Assembly: GCA_000697665.1 (NCBI GenBank)
Contig: KL197717.1
Location: 125,325 to 189,324 of the forward strand
DNA length: 64,000 nt
Source of the DNA: Jaapia argillacea MUCL 33604
Lineage: Eukaryota > Basidiomycota > Agaricomycetes > Jaapiales > Jaapiaceae
Reading direction: 5' to 3'
Positions within the stretch are counted from its first letter, which is position 1. Every line of letters starts with the position of its first letter. Position numbers and translations under genes: made by a program. Positions 1-11,402 of this stretch are shown piece after piece. The notes beneath the pieces are model-generated. The model was not told where the DNA came from and searched no databases. It saw only the letters and a program-made list of their open reading frames with translations.

Positions 1-480
1 GACAGTTGCAGCTTTCTCAGATCTCGGTCTACTAGTACATAATTACCAATATGCTCATCGGGACAAAAAGGGGTGATGTGGTGGGGCAGATGTTTGAGGT
101 GTACGAGGATCAGCGATGGCTTGACTGGCGGGGCGTTCGCTTCCATTCGTGGTTGCGTTTTCATCGCTTGTACGATGGAACGCCTTTGGATCTATTGCGT
201 CCATATTCATAATTTTTCCCATTTTGCGTCTCTTCGCGAGGCTCCCTCGAGTTGGGTGGTGGTTTCGTTGTGTGTTCAGAGTATGTGGTTTCGCGATGCT
301 GCTCCGATATTTATTGACTTCTTATCTCAGTATCGTTGGTACTTGGCCTAGCGATCGCCTTGAAGCTACAGCAAGCGGGCTATCCCATGTGGAAATGGTT
401 CGATGGGTGTCGCATTTTCCCCGTTCACTGCTTCTCACTCCAGCCACCCATTAATGCTTTGTCTCGAACAGTCACAGAAT
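1..480. repeat. Diverged tandem repeat, copy 1 (cut by window edge)
   Basis: This segment aligns by eye with 1400-1885, at an offset of about 1.40 kb. Both copies contain the same short open stretch, at 51-212 here, reading FEVYEDQRW followed by SWLRFHRLYD. The frame ends soon afterwards in this copy because it differs by one base from the other copy in a run of T. Homology continues past that point, so the unit is a DNA duplication and not just a shared peptide. I do not recognise the encoded peptide. The left end is unknown because the window starts inside it. Confidence 0.6.
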
Positions 481-1400
481 CCGTTTTCGAGAATTCCTTG
501 AATGGCAGATTTATCCCAGCCAAAGTGATTGCTCCAGAGGTGCTCGATGCACTTTTCCTGGAAGGGTGGCGCCGACGGACCCGAGGCTCATCTGTATCAC
601 ACCCGGGAAATTGTTCTCGTTCCCTGCCTCGTCTGACGTCCAGTACGGACTCGCTCTTGTCGATAGGGCACGTCGGTGAATGACACTCCTGTCGTGCTCC
701 TCCTCAGCTTCAGTCAGTATTTCTTTGGGAACATTCCATCGATCCCCCATCTATCCGTCCTTCCCCTTCCCTTTGTATTACTCCATTAAGATCGTTCTTA
801 CTTCTAGAATGCTGCCAATCCAATCGTCGTCACTGTCCCTCCCTAGATGTAGTATTACGTAACGGACTATAATAGCATTGCATTGAAATCGCCCAGCGCA
901 TCTTTCTTTTCACCGTCGTACTGCAGCAGACCATCACCACGTAACTCGCACTGCACAGGATGGTCCGCCGTCCGCCTTCGCGAGTGTCTCTCTGGCTTCT
1001 TGTTTAGTTATACCATCGACATCTACGCCCATGCTCGAAGATCTTGATGTGAGGGCGGCGTATGATAAATCGGTAGTCTTTGGTACGTGCGCTCTTGCCC
1101 AAGTTCTGTTGTCGCCCCTCGTACATCGGCCTTGTGACCTTAGTGTCGCAGGGAGGTGACCCTCTCCCTCGCCTTCTTTCCGGTTCTGTCGACTTTCGAG
1201 TCGACCTTACTCCCCTTCATGCCCATTGACTGGATGGAAGCTCTCATCAACAACCTGGTACAATAACAATTCGGGAAAGGGGATTTGCTTCGTCCCAGAT
1301 ACGTGGTGTTGCTTCCCATTCGGAGATGTCTGTTTGTTCCACCAACGAGTCGATATTGTGATTATCGCTGAACGATGGTCTGGGATTTTGGCTCGCGTCG
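480..1400. other. Unassigned DNA between the two repeat copies
   Basis: No convincing gene is visible. A possible small exon at about 1031-1083 starts with ATG and ends at a GTACGT donor-like site, but nothing supports it beyond that. The remaining open frames are short and lack recognisable motifs. Confidence 0.4.
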
Positions 1401-1885
1401 TAAAATGGCGCTTGCTGTTCTCAGATCTCAGTATATGAATACATCGACTATTGGCGGTGGTAGAACGGGGCCGTGGTGTCGTGGAGGTGGATGTTTGAGG
1501 TGTACGAGGATCAGCGACGATTTGACTGGCGAGATGTTCACTTCAATTCGTGGTTGCGTTTTCATCGTTTGTATGATGAAACGCGTTTTGGATCTGCTGC
1601 ATCCATATGCATAATTTTTTCCACTTTGCGTCTCTTTGCGAGGCTGCTTCGAGTTGGTTGGTTTCCTGTCGTGTCAAGAGTACGTGATTTTCGGGATGTT
1701 GTTACTGGCACGATTCAATATTGACCTTTCATCTCAGGATCTTGGGCGCTTGACTTGGGTATCCACCCTCAAGCTATAACTAAGCATGTCGTCCTAGGTG
1801 GAATGGTCGATGGGTGTCACATCTTTCCCCGTCTCCTCCTCCTTACTCCAACCACTGCCTGATACTCCATTCTGAACAGATACAA
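1400..1885. repeat. Diverged tandem repeat, copy 2
   Basis: This is the second copy of the unit at 1-480. It carries ATG at 1491 opening the peptide FEVYEDQRRFDW followed by SWLRFHRLYD, and stays open to 1724. Shared blocks include TCAGATCTC at 17/1421 and the stretch ending near 470/1880. Divergence of many single bases and small indels suggests an old duplication. It could be the remains of a duplicated gene exon or of a non-autonomous transposon. Confidence 0.6.
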
Positions 1886-2807
1886 TCTATTTCTAGGGTT
1901 TATTCGACGGTTTACATAGTACCCTTTCCACGACGTTGAGATCGTTGAACTCGTAAATCATCAATATTTCTAAAGCCTATTGTCATCCTATGATTCTTGG
2001 ATAAGGTGGTCGATGTTACCTTTGTCTGGCTCGGCCGAACTTGGGAAATGGTGGAGGAATCTGAGACCTATCATTGATTCTTTGAACTGTACTAATGACA
2101 CAGGAGAGGAGAGAGCGCGATGTGGTTTATCGTTGGAGAGGAGAGGTATGTTCTGGGTATACTACCGCGAACCCATCCCCGTCGATTGACTCGACGGTAA
2201 CGTGAGAACGGAAAGGATATCGACGCTCAACGAACTTCTTCGCCGACATCGCTGATCAATGCAATACTCCCCGACGACGATCGTATCTCCCTCTGGTTTG
2301 GATACACACACATTCTTGACGTCTATGAACGATTCTGCTTTCCTGCACTCCTGGGAAGTTGGTTTATAGTTGAACCCATGTGTGCCGTCGCGGTTGATGT
2401 CATTTATATGCTTCATGAATAGGATCATGATGAACGACGGATAGCTGGGTTGCGAAGCACGTTGTTTCTGGTGTTTGTGGCATTCACGGGGTGGTAGCGA
2501 GTCTTGCGGTTGATGAAACACAAGTGGGCATCCGATACTCGCGAGGCTGACTTGATCATTTCGACAGCGAGTAGAACCACGATGGAGCCATGCCGTGGGC
2601 CAGGAAAAACCAAGGAGATGACCACACGGATGGACAAACGGGACACAAAGAACGTGCGGGTCTCCGTGCGGTCGTCCAAGCTCCAGAGATGGAGACCTTG
2701 TGATGCGCTTGGTGTTTTGTTCCAAGGGATCTGGAGGTAGAGTTGAATGGGGACGTCAAACACGGGGGAAGGGTTTAAGGTAAATGAGAGACCTTGTGAA
2801 CGAGAGT

Positions 2808-3040
2808 ATTTGTAGGGGATTTGTAGGGGATTTGTATATGATGGTATTGAGTTGTTCAGGGAGTGGACGCTAGCCTTCCGCGCAGACCCAATTACTTTCC
2901 GTAAAGGCGCAATAACATTCCGTGTAGAAGGCCTACGCAGCCGAGGGAGGAAGAGGCTTGCCCCAATAAGGAGCTTACGCCCTTGAACGTGTGCCATGTG
3001 GGCTACGTGCGTGATGGACGAAATAGGGTATTTGTAGGGG
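2808..3040 (+). promoter_or_regulatory. Repeated TTTGTAGGGG decamers with STRE-like AGGGG cores
   Basis: TTTGTAGGGG or a close variant occurs around 2810-2818, 2820-2829 and 3031-3040, giving AGGGG cores at 2814-2818, 2825-2829 and 3036-3040. AGGGG/CCCCT is the stress response element bound by yeast Msn2/Msn4, and yeast trehalose genes including TPS2 respond through it. Whether basidiomycetes use it this way is not shown here, and the sites lie about 580-810 bases upstream of the start codon. Confidence 0.3.
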
Positions 3041-3314
3041 GTAAGTTTGGGTGAATTCGAAACTTCGGGGTAGTACGTTAGTTTGAAGGAACGGGGATGG
3101 GAAGGTGGGATTGGAAGGTGTCCCGGCCTCTGCCTGTTCCTTGCTATTCCAATCTGATTGATTTGTTGTGAAGAAGGCTGTGAAAGGAGAGTAATTGGGC
3201 GAGGGAGGCCGAGTAAGGGATAGGATGGCTGATCGTCGCTGTATTGTCGCCCATCCCGTCTAGTCCAACCGCCCACCTAGCATCACCGACCTTGGAAAAC
3301 TCGTCCATCGATGC

Positions 3315-3344
3315 CAAAAGTGTGACAAAAGTGTGACAGTCACA
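3315..3344. repeat. 11-bp tandem repeat plus TGTGAC-A-GTCACA palindrome
   Basis: CAAAAGTGTGA is repeated head to tail at 3315-3325 and 3326-3336. The second unit runs into a perfect inverted repeat, TGTGAC at 3332-3337 and GTCACA at 3339-3344, separated by one base. It lies about 280 bases upstream of the TPS2 start. A dimeric transcription factor site is plausible. Confidence 0.4.
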
Positions 3345-3620
3345 GGCGGACCGGGAGCCGAGATAGTGAAGAACTTGGAGGATTGACCAGAAAAGGGAAT
3401 GGAGGATAATGATAGCATGATGATGCGTATCCTGGAGGAGCCTTTGACTACAATTTCGACAGCCAACTTTCTACGATTGGACAAACAAACAGAAATCAGA
3501 TCGAACGAACGCTACCTCTCCGGGTACAAATTGCAGCCAACCAATTCCCAGTTCTTTTCCTCCTCTTTCTCCCCATCTCCCCATCCCCTCCCTCCATCCC
3601 CCTCTTTTATAGGTCTAGGC

Positions 3621-6600
3621 ATGGATAGTTTTACAGAACCTACTCGTCTCGGCGACACAGACTCCCTCGAGGACGTGCGCGCTGCAGTCCAAAAGGTCGA
3701 GGCGGAGATCGCAGGCAAAGGTATCAAGTTAACGGGTCGAGTCATCCATCTATGCCACTACCTCCCCATCGTCGCTTCCCTCTCCCAACCCTCCAACGCC
3801 GCTCCTTCGTTGAACAAGAACAACGAGGTCAACACCTCGGACGACCCCAACGTCCCCTCCACCTCAATCATCCCTCCTACCCCTCTCAGCCCACCAGCTA
3901 CCCCTCCCGCGAAACCGGTCGACACCCCCAGCGCACAACCTGCGAATCTGAGGTTGTCGGACGCGCTTGGTGCTACGGCTACCAAGGAGGAGGAATCCCC
4001 CGTCGACGGAGGGAAGCAGTGGTCTTTGGGCGTTCGACATGGTCATGCTGCCATGATCTCTGGCATTCGTTCGCTCTCCGCGACACACGAACAACTCATC
4101 ATCGGCTGGCCAGGAGATATTTACTCCTCGGCTCCTTTCCCCTCGGCATCTACACCCACCGCTACCTCCCCCACCCCATCCTCGTCCTTTTCGTCGCCGT
4201 ATTCACAGGCTACTGGAACGGATACGAAGATTCCGTTGAACAAGTTGGGAGAGGGGGAGAAGAAGAAGTTGGAGGAGGCTATTGAGGGGTATAAAGTAAA
4301 GGAGGACGATCCTGATGATGAGAAACCGTTGAGTTTGGTTCCGGTTTGGTTGGAGGATGGTGTTGCGCATGGTCATTATGATGGGTATTGCAAGACGAGT
4401 GAGTGTCGTCCTCTCTCGATCTCTCGTTTTTCGTCCTCCGATCTCTTTCATTTCTTTCAATTTCGACATTTCGATTCTTTACGATTTCCTACGATTTCGT
4501 TGCTTTCGTTGCTTCCCTTGGATATCCTGGTCATGGCTATTCTCGTCCCACCCGTCTTCCCTCGCACCTCGTTGCACTATCATCCCCTCGACTGCGGTCA
4601 TGTTACCCATCCCATGTCAAGGACATCTGACCTCCCTCACCCCATTTCTCCTCTCTTCATCGCATGCTCTACCCGCCTCGTTTCCATTATCTGTCCACCT
4701 CGGTCGGAACTCGGCGTTCTTCATCCGTATATCATCTTTCCTTTCGAGGATGAAGCAGCACAGGCCGTCATGCCTTCTTTTGATGCCTCCTCGTCAAATT
4801 AGATCTCCTTTTGCTTGACTTTGAATGGCTATCTGTCTCATGTTGCAGATCACTGCGTCCGGCCCGCCGGTTCCCGTAGAGACCTCGTAATTTCTTCGGG
4901 GTTTCATAGGCGAAAGTCTCCCGGATGCTTTGGCGTGCTTCTTTGCATTGCTTGCTTCGTGGTTTGAGGTGTGGCTATGGTTGGTTCGAGGACTTGGGTT
5001 TGATGGCGGCCGTCAGCGTCGATGGCTTCGCCGCCGGAGGCCTACCCCTCTTGATGATATTTTTGGAGTTTTGGTTCTTCGTCAACTAGACAATCTCCAC
5101 AATCTTCTCTCTGTTTCCTTCAATCCTTTGCTTCACCGTCGCTCCGTATATGCGCAAGGAACCGAAGCTGACTTTTTCGCTACGCAGCTCTCTGGCCATT
5201 GTTCCATTACCTCCTCTGGCAAGATGTAGCGACTGAATACGCTTCTGCTGATAAGTTTTGGGTGGATTATGAGACTACCAATAGGTTCGTTACTCCCTCA
5301 CGCCCATATGTGCGTGCTTTCGAGACTGACTTGTTGTTGGGTAGGATGTTTGCGGAGAAGTTGAAGGAAGTTTGGAGGGAGGGTGATTTGGTTTGGGTAC
5401 ATGATTATCATTTGTTGTTGGTTCCCAGGTACGCTTTGGTCCCTTTTTTTTTATTCAGGCTTTGGAAGGCTGAGATGGGTGTTGTTTTGGGGATGAAGGA
5501 TGATAAGGGCTATGATCCCTGAAGCTTATGTTGGGTTGTTTGTGCATACTCCGTTCCCGAGTAGTGAGGTGTTTAGGTGTTTGCCTCGTATGTTTTGTTT
5601 TTCATTTTGTTGAGGGTATGACCGCTGATGAGTGGGGGATATAGGGAGGAAGGAGATTTTGGATGGGATGCTTGGAGCGAATTTGGTTTGTTTCCAGGTC
5701 AGTCTCCTAACACTAACCTTGCCTCTTGTGGTGCTGATAAGGCCACTTGTGTTAATCGTAGACCTACTCCTATTCTCGTCACTTCACCTCGTCCTGCGTC
5801 CGAGTATGCGGGTATGAAACGACTTCGAACGGGATTGATAATCAGGGACATGTTACTGCTATCAAACATTGTCCTGTGGGTGTCGATGCTGAGAGGGTTG
5901 CTAGGGATACGTGAGTTCTACCCCATGTTCTTCCCTTATTTTGAGCTGGAGTTGAATTGGTTTTGAAGGACGAGGCCTGGTATTCAACCTAAACTCGAGG
6001 CTCTACGTGCGCTTTATCAGGATAAGAAGATCATTGTTGGGAGGGACAAGTTGGATGTTGTCAAGGGTGTCGTTCAGAAGGTTCGTGACCTTTATCTTCT
6101 CTCCCACTCAAGATTGTTTTGATGTCGATGGATGTGTTGCGTTATATAGCTTCGTGCTTTTGAGAAACTACTCCATGATTACCCCGAGTGGATTGGGAAC
6201 GTCGTCCTTATCCAAGTCACTTCACCCGCCTTGACTGACTCCCCGAAATTGGAGAGACAGGTTTCAGAGATTGTGTCTCAGATTAATGGGGAGTATGGGA
6301 GCTTGGATTTTATTCCTGTTCATCACTAGTGAGTTTTTCTCGCCCTATCGTTTCGTCGAGAGTCCTTCTCGTCCTCCCTATCTGTCGCAAGTGAGAGTTA
6401 GTTATTGACCCTCGGCTCCCTCACAGCCACCAAACCATCAAGAAGGACGAGTTCTACGCTCTGTTGTCCGTTGCGGATTTGGGTGTCATCACTCCGTTGA
6501 GAGATGGTATGAATACCACTTCGATGGAATTCGTGATTGCGCAGGACAAGACGAAGAAGAGCCCGCTTGTGTTGAGCGAGTTTATGGGAATTTCAAACAA

Positions 6601-8140
6601 TATGTCCGAAGCCCTTTTGGTCAACCCATGGAACCTCGGCGTGAGTTTTTCACCCCACTTCCTCTTATCTCCCCTCCAATCTCCTTATCGCTACTAACGT
6701 AATCATGATAGGACGTTGCGGCTGCTATGAACAGCGCGTTGGTGATGCCCGTCGAAGAGAGGGAACGTCGTCACAACACTCTTCACCAGATCGTCACGAC
6801 TCATACTTCACATACGTGGGCTGCGATTTTGGTGAAGATGTTGTTGAGTCAGGTGGATACGCATGGGATGGCGAAGAGTACGCCGTTCCTTTCGAGAGAT
6901 GGGTTGGAAGAGAAGTATTTGAATGCGAAGAAGAGGTTGTTCTTGTTTGATTATGATGTGCGTTTTCTTTTCCCCTCACGCCTTGCTGTATTGACATTGG
7001 GTTTTTGGGTTTTGGGTGTAGGGTACCCTGGCTCCTATCGTCAAGACACCCAGCATGGCTATCCCTTCAGAGCAGACTCTCGAAGCCTTGGGTCATTTAA
7101 CTGGCGATCCTAAGAATCTCGTATACATCATCTCGGGACGAGACCAAGAGTTCTTGGAAATGCATCTTGGACATTTTAAGAATTTAGGAATGTCGGCCGA
7201 GCATGGTGGTTTCATTCGGGAGGCTGGTGAGGAAGGATGGACGAACTTTACGGAAAAGTTGGATATGGATTGGATGGGTGAAGTTTTGGAGATTTTCAAG
7301 TATTATACGGAGGCGAGTTGACGTTTTTCGTACTTGGGACGGTTACTGATGTGTTGCGGTGCGTTGCAGAGGACGACTGGAAGTCATATCGAGACCAAGA
7401 AGAGTTCGATTACTTGGCATTATCGTGCTAGTGACCCGGAGTGGGGGTGAGCTTTGTCTTTTTCGCTGTGTCTTACTTCTCTGGACTCTAACCCTCGCGT
7501 CTATGACAGTCAATTCCAATGCCGCCAGTGCCAAGATCTCCTCGAGAACAACCTTGTGCATAAACGTCCCATCGAAGGTACGGCTGCTCTCCGATCATTC
7601 TGTATTCCGCCGTACTAACAATCATTCTTAGTTCTCGTTGGCAAGAAGAATCTCGAAGTTCGCCCGATTGCTGTCAACAAGGTTCGTGGAGACAGTTGAA
7701 AAACGAACCGCGAACAATATGCTGACTTTAGCTGTGTAGGGAGAGATCGTGAAACGAATCCTCTACCAGAACCCTGATGCCGAGTTCGTCTTCTGTGCCG
7801 GCGATGACAAGGCATGTATCCTCTCCACCCCTTCTTCAACTCCAGGCCTCATTCCCTTGTACAGACGGACGAAGATATGTTCCGAGCTCTCCTTTTCACC
7901 TCCGGGACCGGGAAACTCGTCATGGAGCCTCCTTTGGCTGTGACTCTCGCTGCTGAGGGTGCGACTCCCAAGCCGGGTCCTGTAGACCTTGCCATTACAC
8001 GCGAAACCATCTTCACCACCGCCGTTGGACATAGCACGAAGAAGACGTTGGCGAAGTGGCACGTTACAAGCCCTCAGGAAGTCGTGGAGAATATGCTGCA
8101 TCTTGTCGAGCGCGGCAAGGACGTCAAAAGTAATTTGTGA
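3621..8140 (+). CDS. TPS2: Trehalose-6-phosphate phosphatase, Tps2-type fusion of GT20 and TPP domains
   Basis: Sixteen exons spliced by eye give about 930 residues. The first half is a trehalose-6-phosphate synthase-like GT20 domain: RVIHLCHYLP near residue 40, HYDGYCK, then HDYHLLLVPR, LFVHTPFPSSEVFRCLP, VGRDKLD, and PLRDGMNTTSMEFV. The second half is a HAD phosphatase: motif I FDYDGTLAPI, then YIISGRDQ, SAEHGG, and the C-terminal CAGDDKTDEDMFR. The order matches yeast Tps2, which removes phosphate from trehalose-6-phosphate in the cytosolic trehalose synthase complex. The start at 3621 gives MDSFTEP and follows a pyrimidine-rich leader; an upstream in-frame ATG at 3399 adds unconserved sequence. 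Low-complexity Ser/Pro/Thr inserts sit in exon 1. Introns run 4399-5187, 5285-5344, 5429-5498, 5588-5644, 5698-5761, 5911-5968, 6081-6149, 6329-6426, 6641-6711, 6958-7021, 7313-7369, 7447-7509, 7578-7631, 7682-7739 and 7812-7864. The 7313 and 7812 introns start with GC. Confidence 0.92.
4399..5187 (+). other. Oversized 789-nt intron of TPS2
   Basis: The exon ends KT after HYDGYCK at 4398 and resumes with TLWPLFHYLLWQD at 5188, so the protein reads through without loss if this whole stretch is one GT-AG intron. The other fourteen introns of the gene are about 50-100 nt. The intron contains long C/T-rich stretches and open frames without recognisable motifs. It may hold an old insertion or a regulatory RNA, but no terminal repeats are obvious. 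Confidence 0.75.
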
Positions 8141-8437
8141 GAACAGAAGGGCAGGACGGCGGACTCAATGACGATCACGGGTATCGTTGTATTTAACCTA
8201 CACTTGTTGTCCACGTCGGTGGTAGGTGGGAACTTGTATAACACTCATAGACGACCTTTTTGTATCATGCCACTAGTGAAGAACTGGGCATTTTTATATC
8301 ATCGCGACGGCTATACGCACAATGAATCGAGTAAAGGCTAGTATAACAACTGTTTAAAGGGAGCCAAGAATACTGAATAGGGGCACAAGTGGGGACAGGA
8401 GTAAGCGAGAACATAGGATAATAGGGAAACGGGACAA

Positions 8438-10859
8438 TCAAGCAGCCTCAGCGACGATGGGGGCAACTTGACCGCCCTTCGCAGCGCCCGGCGTGAATGT
8501 GTGCCAACGATCATTGAATCGGACGTCTATCAGAGGTTTGAGTACCAAACAGGTGATGGAGATTACGGGACTCTTACCGAGAGGCCGTCCACCATACATA
8601 TAATTTTGGAATTTTGCTGGGGATAACAGTGAGTGTCACGGACATAATCAAAGAATCATCGGACAAACCAATTGCGGTTTCCGCTTCGGGGATATTGGCG
8701 AACTGGACGACACCCATTCCCTTTGACCGAGTACCTTCGAAAAGGATCTCAGCCAACTCAACCTGTCCAGTCGTCTCGAAGAGCTCAACAAGATCCTCGT
8801 TGGCGGTTGACCAGGGAAGCTATATGGTGTGTAAGTCACCAAAAAGAAACAACTGCGGCAAGCACATACATTGCGAACCATGATCTGCTGACTGGGTTCG
8901 GCCTCAACATAAGCGCCACTTGGTCCAGTAGGCGCACTTCCTGCGGCAAAGCCTGGGCCACCAGTGAAGCCACCGCCAGCTCCACCCCCATACCCGTCCA
9001 TTCTCATGCCACCAACCTGCTGATCAGGGCCAGAATAGTCGGCGTAAAGATCCTGAGAGAAATCGCGACCACTACCCGCCTGTCCAGCAAAACCACCACG
9101 AAAACCACCTCTGAAACCTCCCCTAAAACCGCCACGCAACCCACCTCCGCGGAGACCACCTCGGAAGCCACCACGGAATGTACCAGGGCCGGATAGACCA
9201 GCATATCGGTCCTGCGCAGCGAGATTCGTCTTCAATCCGGGTGGAGAAGAGAAAGAAATACCCACCAATCGCACCTCCAGTGCTCGACCATACCAGTCAA
9301 AGCCACTGTACATTTCTACAGAGCATACGTTCAGGAAACCCACATGAACCCAAACAGAGGAGGGAACACACGAATAGCATTCGCGGCGTCCTTGGCCGAC
9401 TCAAATATGACAGTTCCAGATCCTTTGGGACGGCCATCAGCTCCAATATTGATATCGGCGCGGACGATGTTTCCAGCGGAACGGAAAAGATCCTTGAGGT
9501 CCTGCCACCCAGCTTGGTATGGCAGCTGTGCAAGGTGGTGTTAGTGCTTGGAGCAGGATGACAAAGGTTGACCATACATTGCCCACGTAGAGCTGATTGC
9601 CAGGATTTTCATGGCCGAAGTGATTGTGATGGGGAGGGCGAGGGGGAGGCTGCGCGTGCAGTCCCTGACCGGCCATAGCCATACCAATCTTACCAGGTAC
9701 TGGGGTGGCACCAAACCGAGATTCATTCTCGCGATCCTGGAAACACCATCAGCGGAATCACGCAGAGAGTACAGAGGCAACGCACTTCACGGATGAAGAC
9801 AGGGCGACCAAGAAGTGGAACCTCGGACAATTCGCGAATGGAACGCTGAGAGTCTTCTTGAGAGGCAAACTCCACGATACTGAGAAACAGTGGTGAGAGT
9901 GAGTAGATAATAATTATGAAAGTACTCACCCGCATCCCTTGGAGACTCCTGTAGGAGTAACGAGTACCTCGGCGAATAGGACCTCACCAGCTAATAACCC
10001 CAAAAGAAAACTCCCATCAATAACCATCCTCTCAACTCGCCATCCATCAATAAACCAAAAAACTAAAACGCGATGCCAGCGCCTCCAAACAGCGAGCAGC
10101 TAAAGGAACCGCCTCTCCCCTTGCACACTCTGAGCCAACGCCATTGCCCGGCCAGGCCGCCACCACCTTCCACTTCTCGGCGAAACTCGAAAAACAACAG
10201 CTAATCTGAGATTCCCCAACCCACCTCCCCTCATGAATTCCATCAGGTCCCTGTACTTGACGTCGTAGCTGAGATTTCCGACGTAGACCCGGTTTTCTCT
10301 CTTGCTTTGCTTGGCGAATTCGACGGCCTCTTCATGAGGCGCATTCATCGGGCCGCCAAGGGATCGTGCGAATGGATCAGCAGCTTTGCCGCGGCTGGGG
10401 GAGCGACTCCTGGTGCGCGAACGCGTGTGGGATCGTGAGCGAGAGCGACGAGGACGGCGCCGAGGAGAAGCAGAACGTCTTCGGGATCGTGAACGAGAGG
10501 GGCTGCGAGATGGGCGCCTGGAACGACGTTGCTAAGATTTGTCCAAGTCAGACTCATTGAGAACTGAAATAGAAAGAGGTACGAACGTCCCCGCCATTTC
10601 GCCTGCCTTCAGGCTCCCAATGATCACCTGCACCGCCCCTGCGACTTCTGCCTACAAAACCGACACCAGGTAAACCCTCTGACATCTCCTACTTCGCATC
10701 AACATTCCACATACCATCTCGCCTGCTGTCACGGTCCCTTTCTTTGTCTTTTCTGCCATCTCTGTCACGTTCTCGTTCTCGTTCATAATCACGGTCTCTC
10801 TCGCGATCTCTGGTGACCTTCTCCTCGACATCGTCCTTGTTTTTCATGTCCACGTCCAT
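8438..10859 (-). CDS. Gbp2/Hrb1-like SR-type RNA-binding protein (RS, three RRM, RGG)
   Basis: Reading leftward from ATG 10859, exon 1 is a charged Arg/Asp/Glu repeat tract. A proper RS domain follows (RSRSRRRSASPRRR, RSRTRSRSPSRGK). RRM1 has NRVYVGNLSYDVKYRDLMEF and SQEDSQRSIRELSEVPLLGR. RRM2 has NQLYVGN, then LPYQAGWQDLKDLFRSAG and MYSGFDWYGRALEVRL. A Gly-rich linker of FRGG repeats lies between RRM2 and RRM3. RRM3 begins LPWSTANEDLVELFETTGQV and ends GGRPLDVRFNDRW. The protein stops at 8438 after VAEAA. The three-RRM order and the RRM1 wording match yeast Gbp2/Hrb1, which ride on mRNA with TREX and act in export quality control. It is split by about a dozen short introns. Vertebrate hnRNP M is a more distant relative. 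Confidence 0.85.
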
Positions 10860-11402
10860 GGTTGATGTGCTATAAGTCAGTAATAGAATGAAAAACGACG
10901 GAATAGGAGGAGATGGTGGTCGTGAGTCAAGTGTGATATTTTCTCTAAATTGGTAGGACCCCACGGCACCGAAGCACCGTCGGAGTTTGAAGCGGAGCAT
11001 CCCAATTTGCACCGTGTGGCGTCAGTATAATGCCATGCGACTGAAGTGGCTCGTCTCAGATTTATCGCAGACTACTGTCTCCTACTTGTGTCTCATCGTT
11101 CAGAGAAGCCACTTCTTTCCTTGGACCCCTTGGTTAATCAACGTCCGTTAGAAACGCGAGGCCCATATGAAAGATGCAGTCGGCCCTGATGGACTGGCAT
11201 CATCGGAGTGTTGACCTCCTACGAGTATTTGGATGGGCGTGAAGCATGGTGCTATAATGCTAAGTAGGTACTATTGTATGTAGTAAAGGGACATTGGTAG
11301 TATACAGTTTTGCCTCATAACATGGGGTAGTCATTTCTATTTAAACCGCATGGGTCATTATTCGCGTAACAGCGTCCCCATGTACTCATAAACCGCCGAC
11401 GA
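10860..11402. other. Intergenic: Gbp2-like promoter side and WD40 gene 3' flank
   Basis: Both neighbours read leftward, so this interval is the upstream region of the Gbp2-like gene and the downstream flank of the membrane WD40 gene. I see no coding potential, RNA gene or clear repeat in it. Confidence 0.5.

Larger units (their letters stand above)
1886..3620. other. Unassigned DNA and upstream region of TPS2
   Basis: Long open frames exist on the minus strand, including one of 283 codons at 2425-3276, but they overlap in different frames, show low-complexity residue use and match no family I recognise, so I do not call a gene. The right part (about 2800-3620) is the upstream region of the TPS2 gene and carries the repeated AGGGG motifs and the TGTGAC repeats listed separately. 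A pyrimidine-rich tract at about 3548-3608 precedes the TPS2 start codon. Confidence 0.4.

Noticed and set aside
1031-1226. Small two-exon gene candidate (MLEDLDVRAAYDKS...)
   Set aside because: Plausible splice sites, but no similarity or codon evidence; too weak to call.
2425-3276. 283-codon minus-strand open frame
   Set aside because: No recognisable motif, overlaps other frames of similar length, and covers the AGGGG repeat region; treated as chance.
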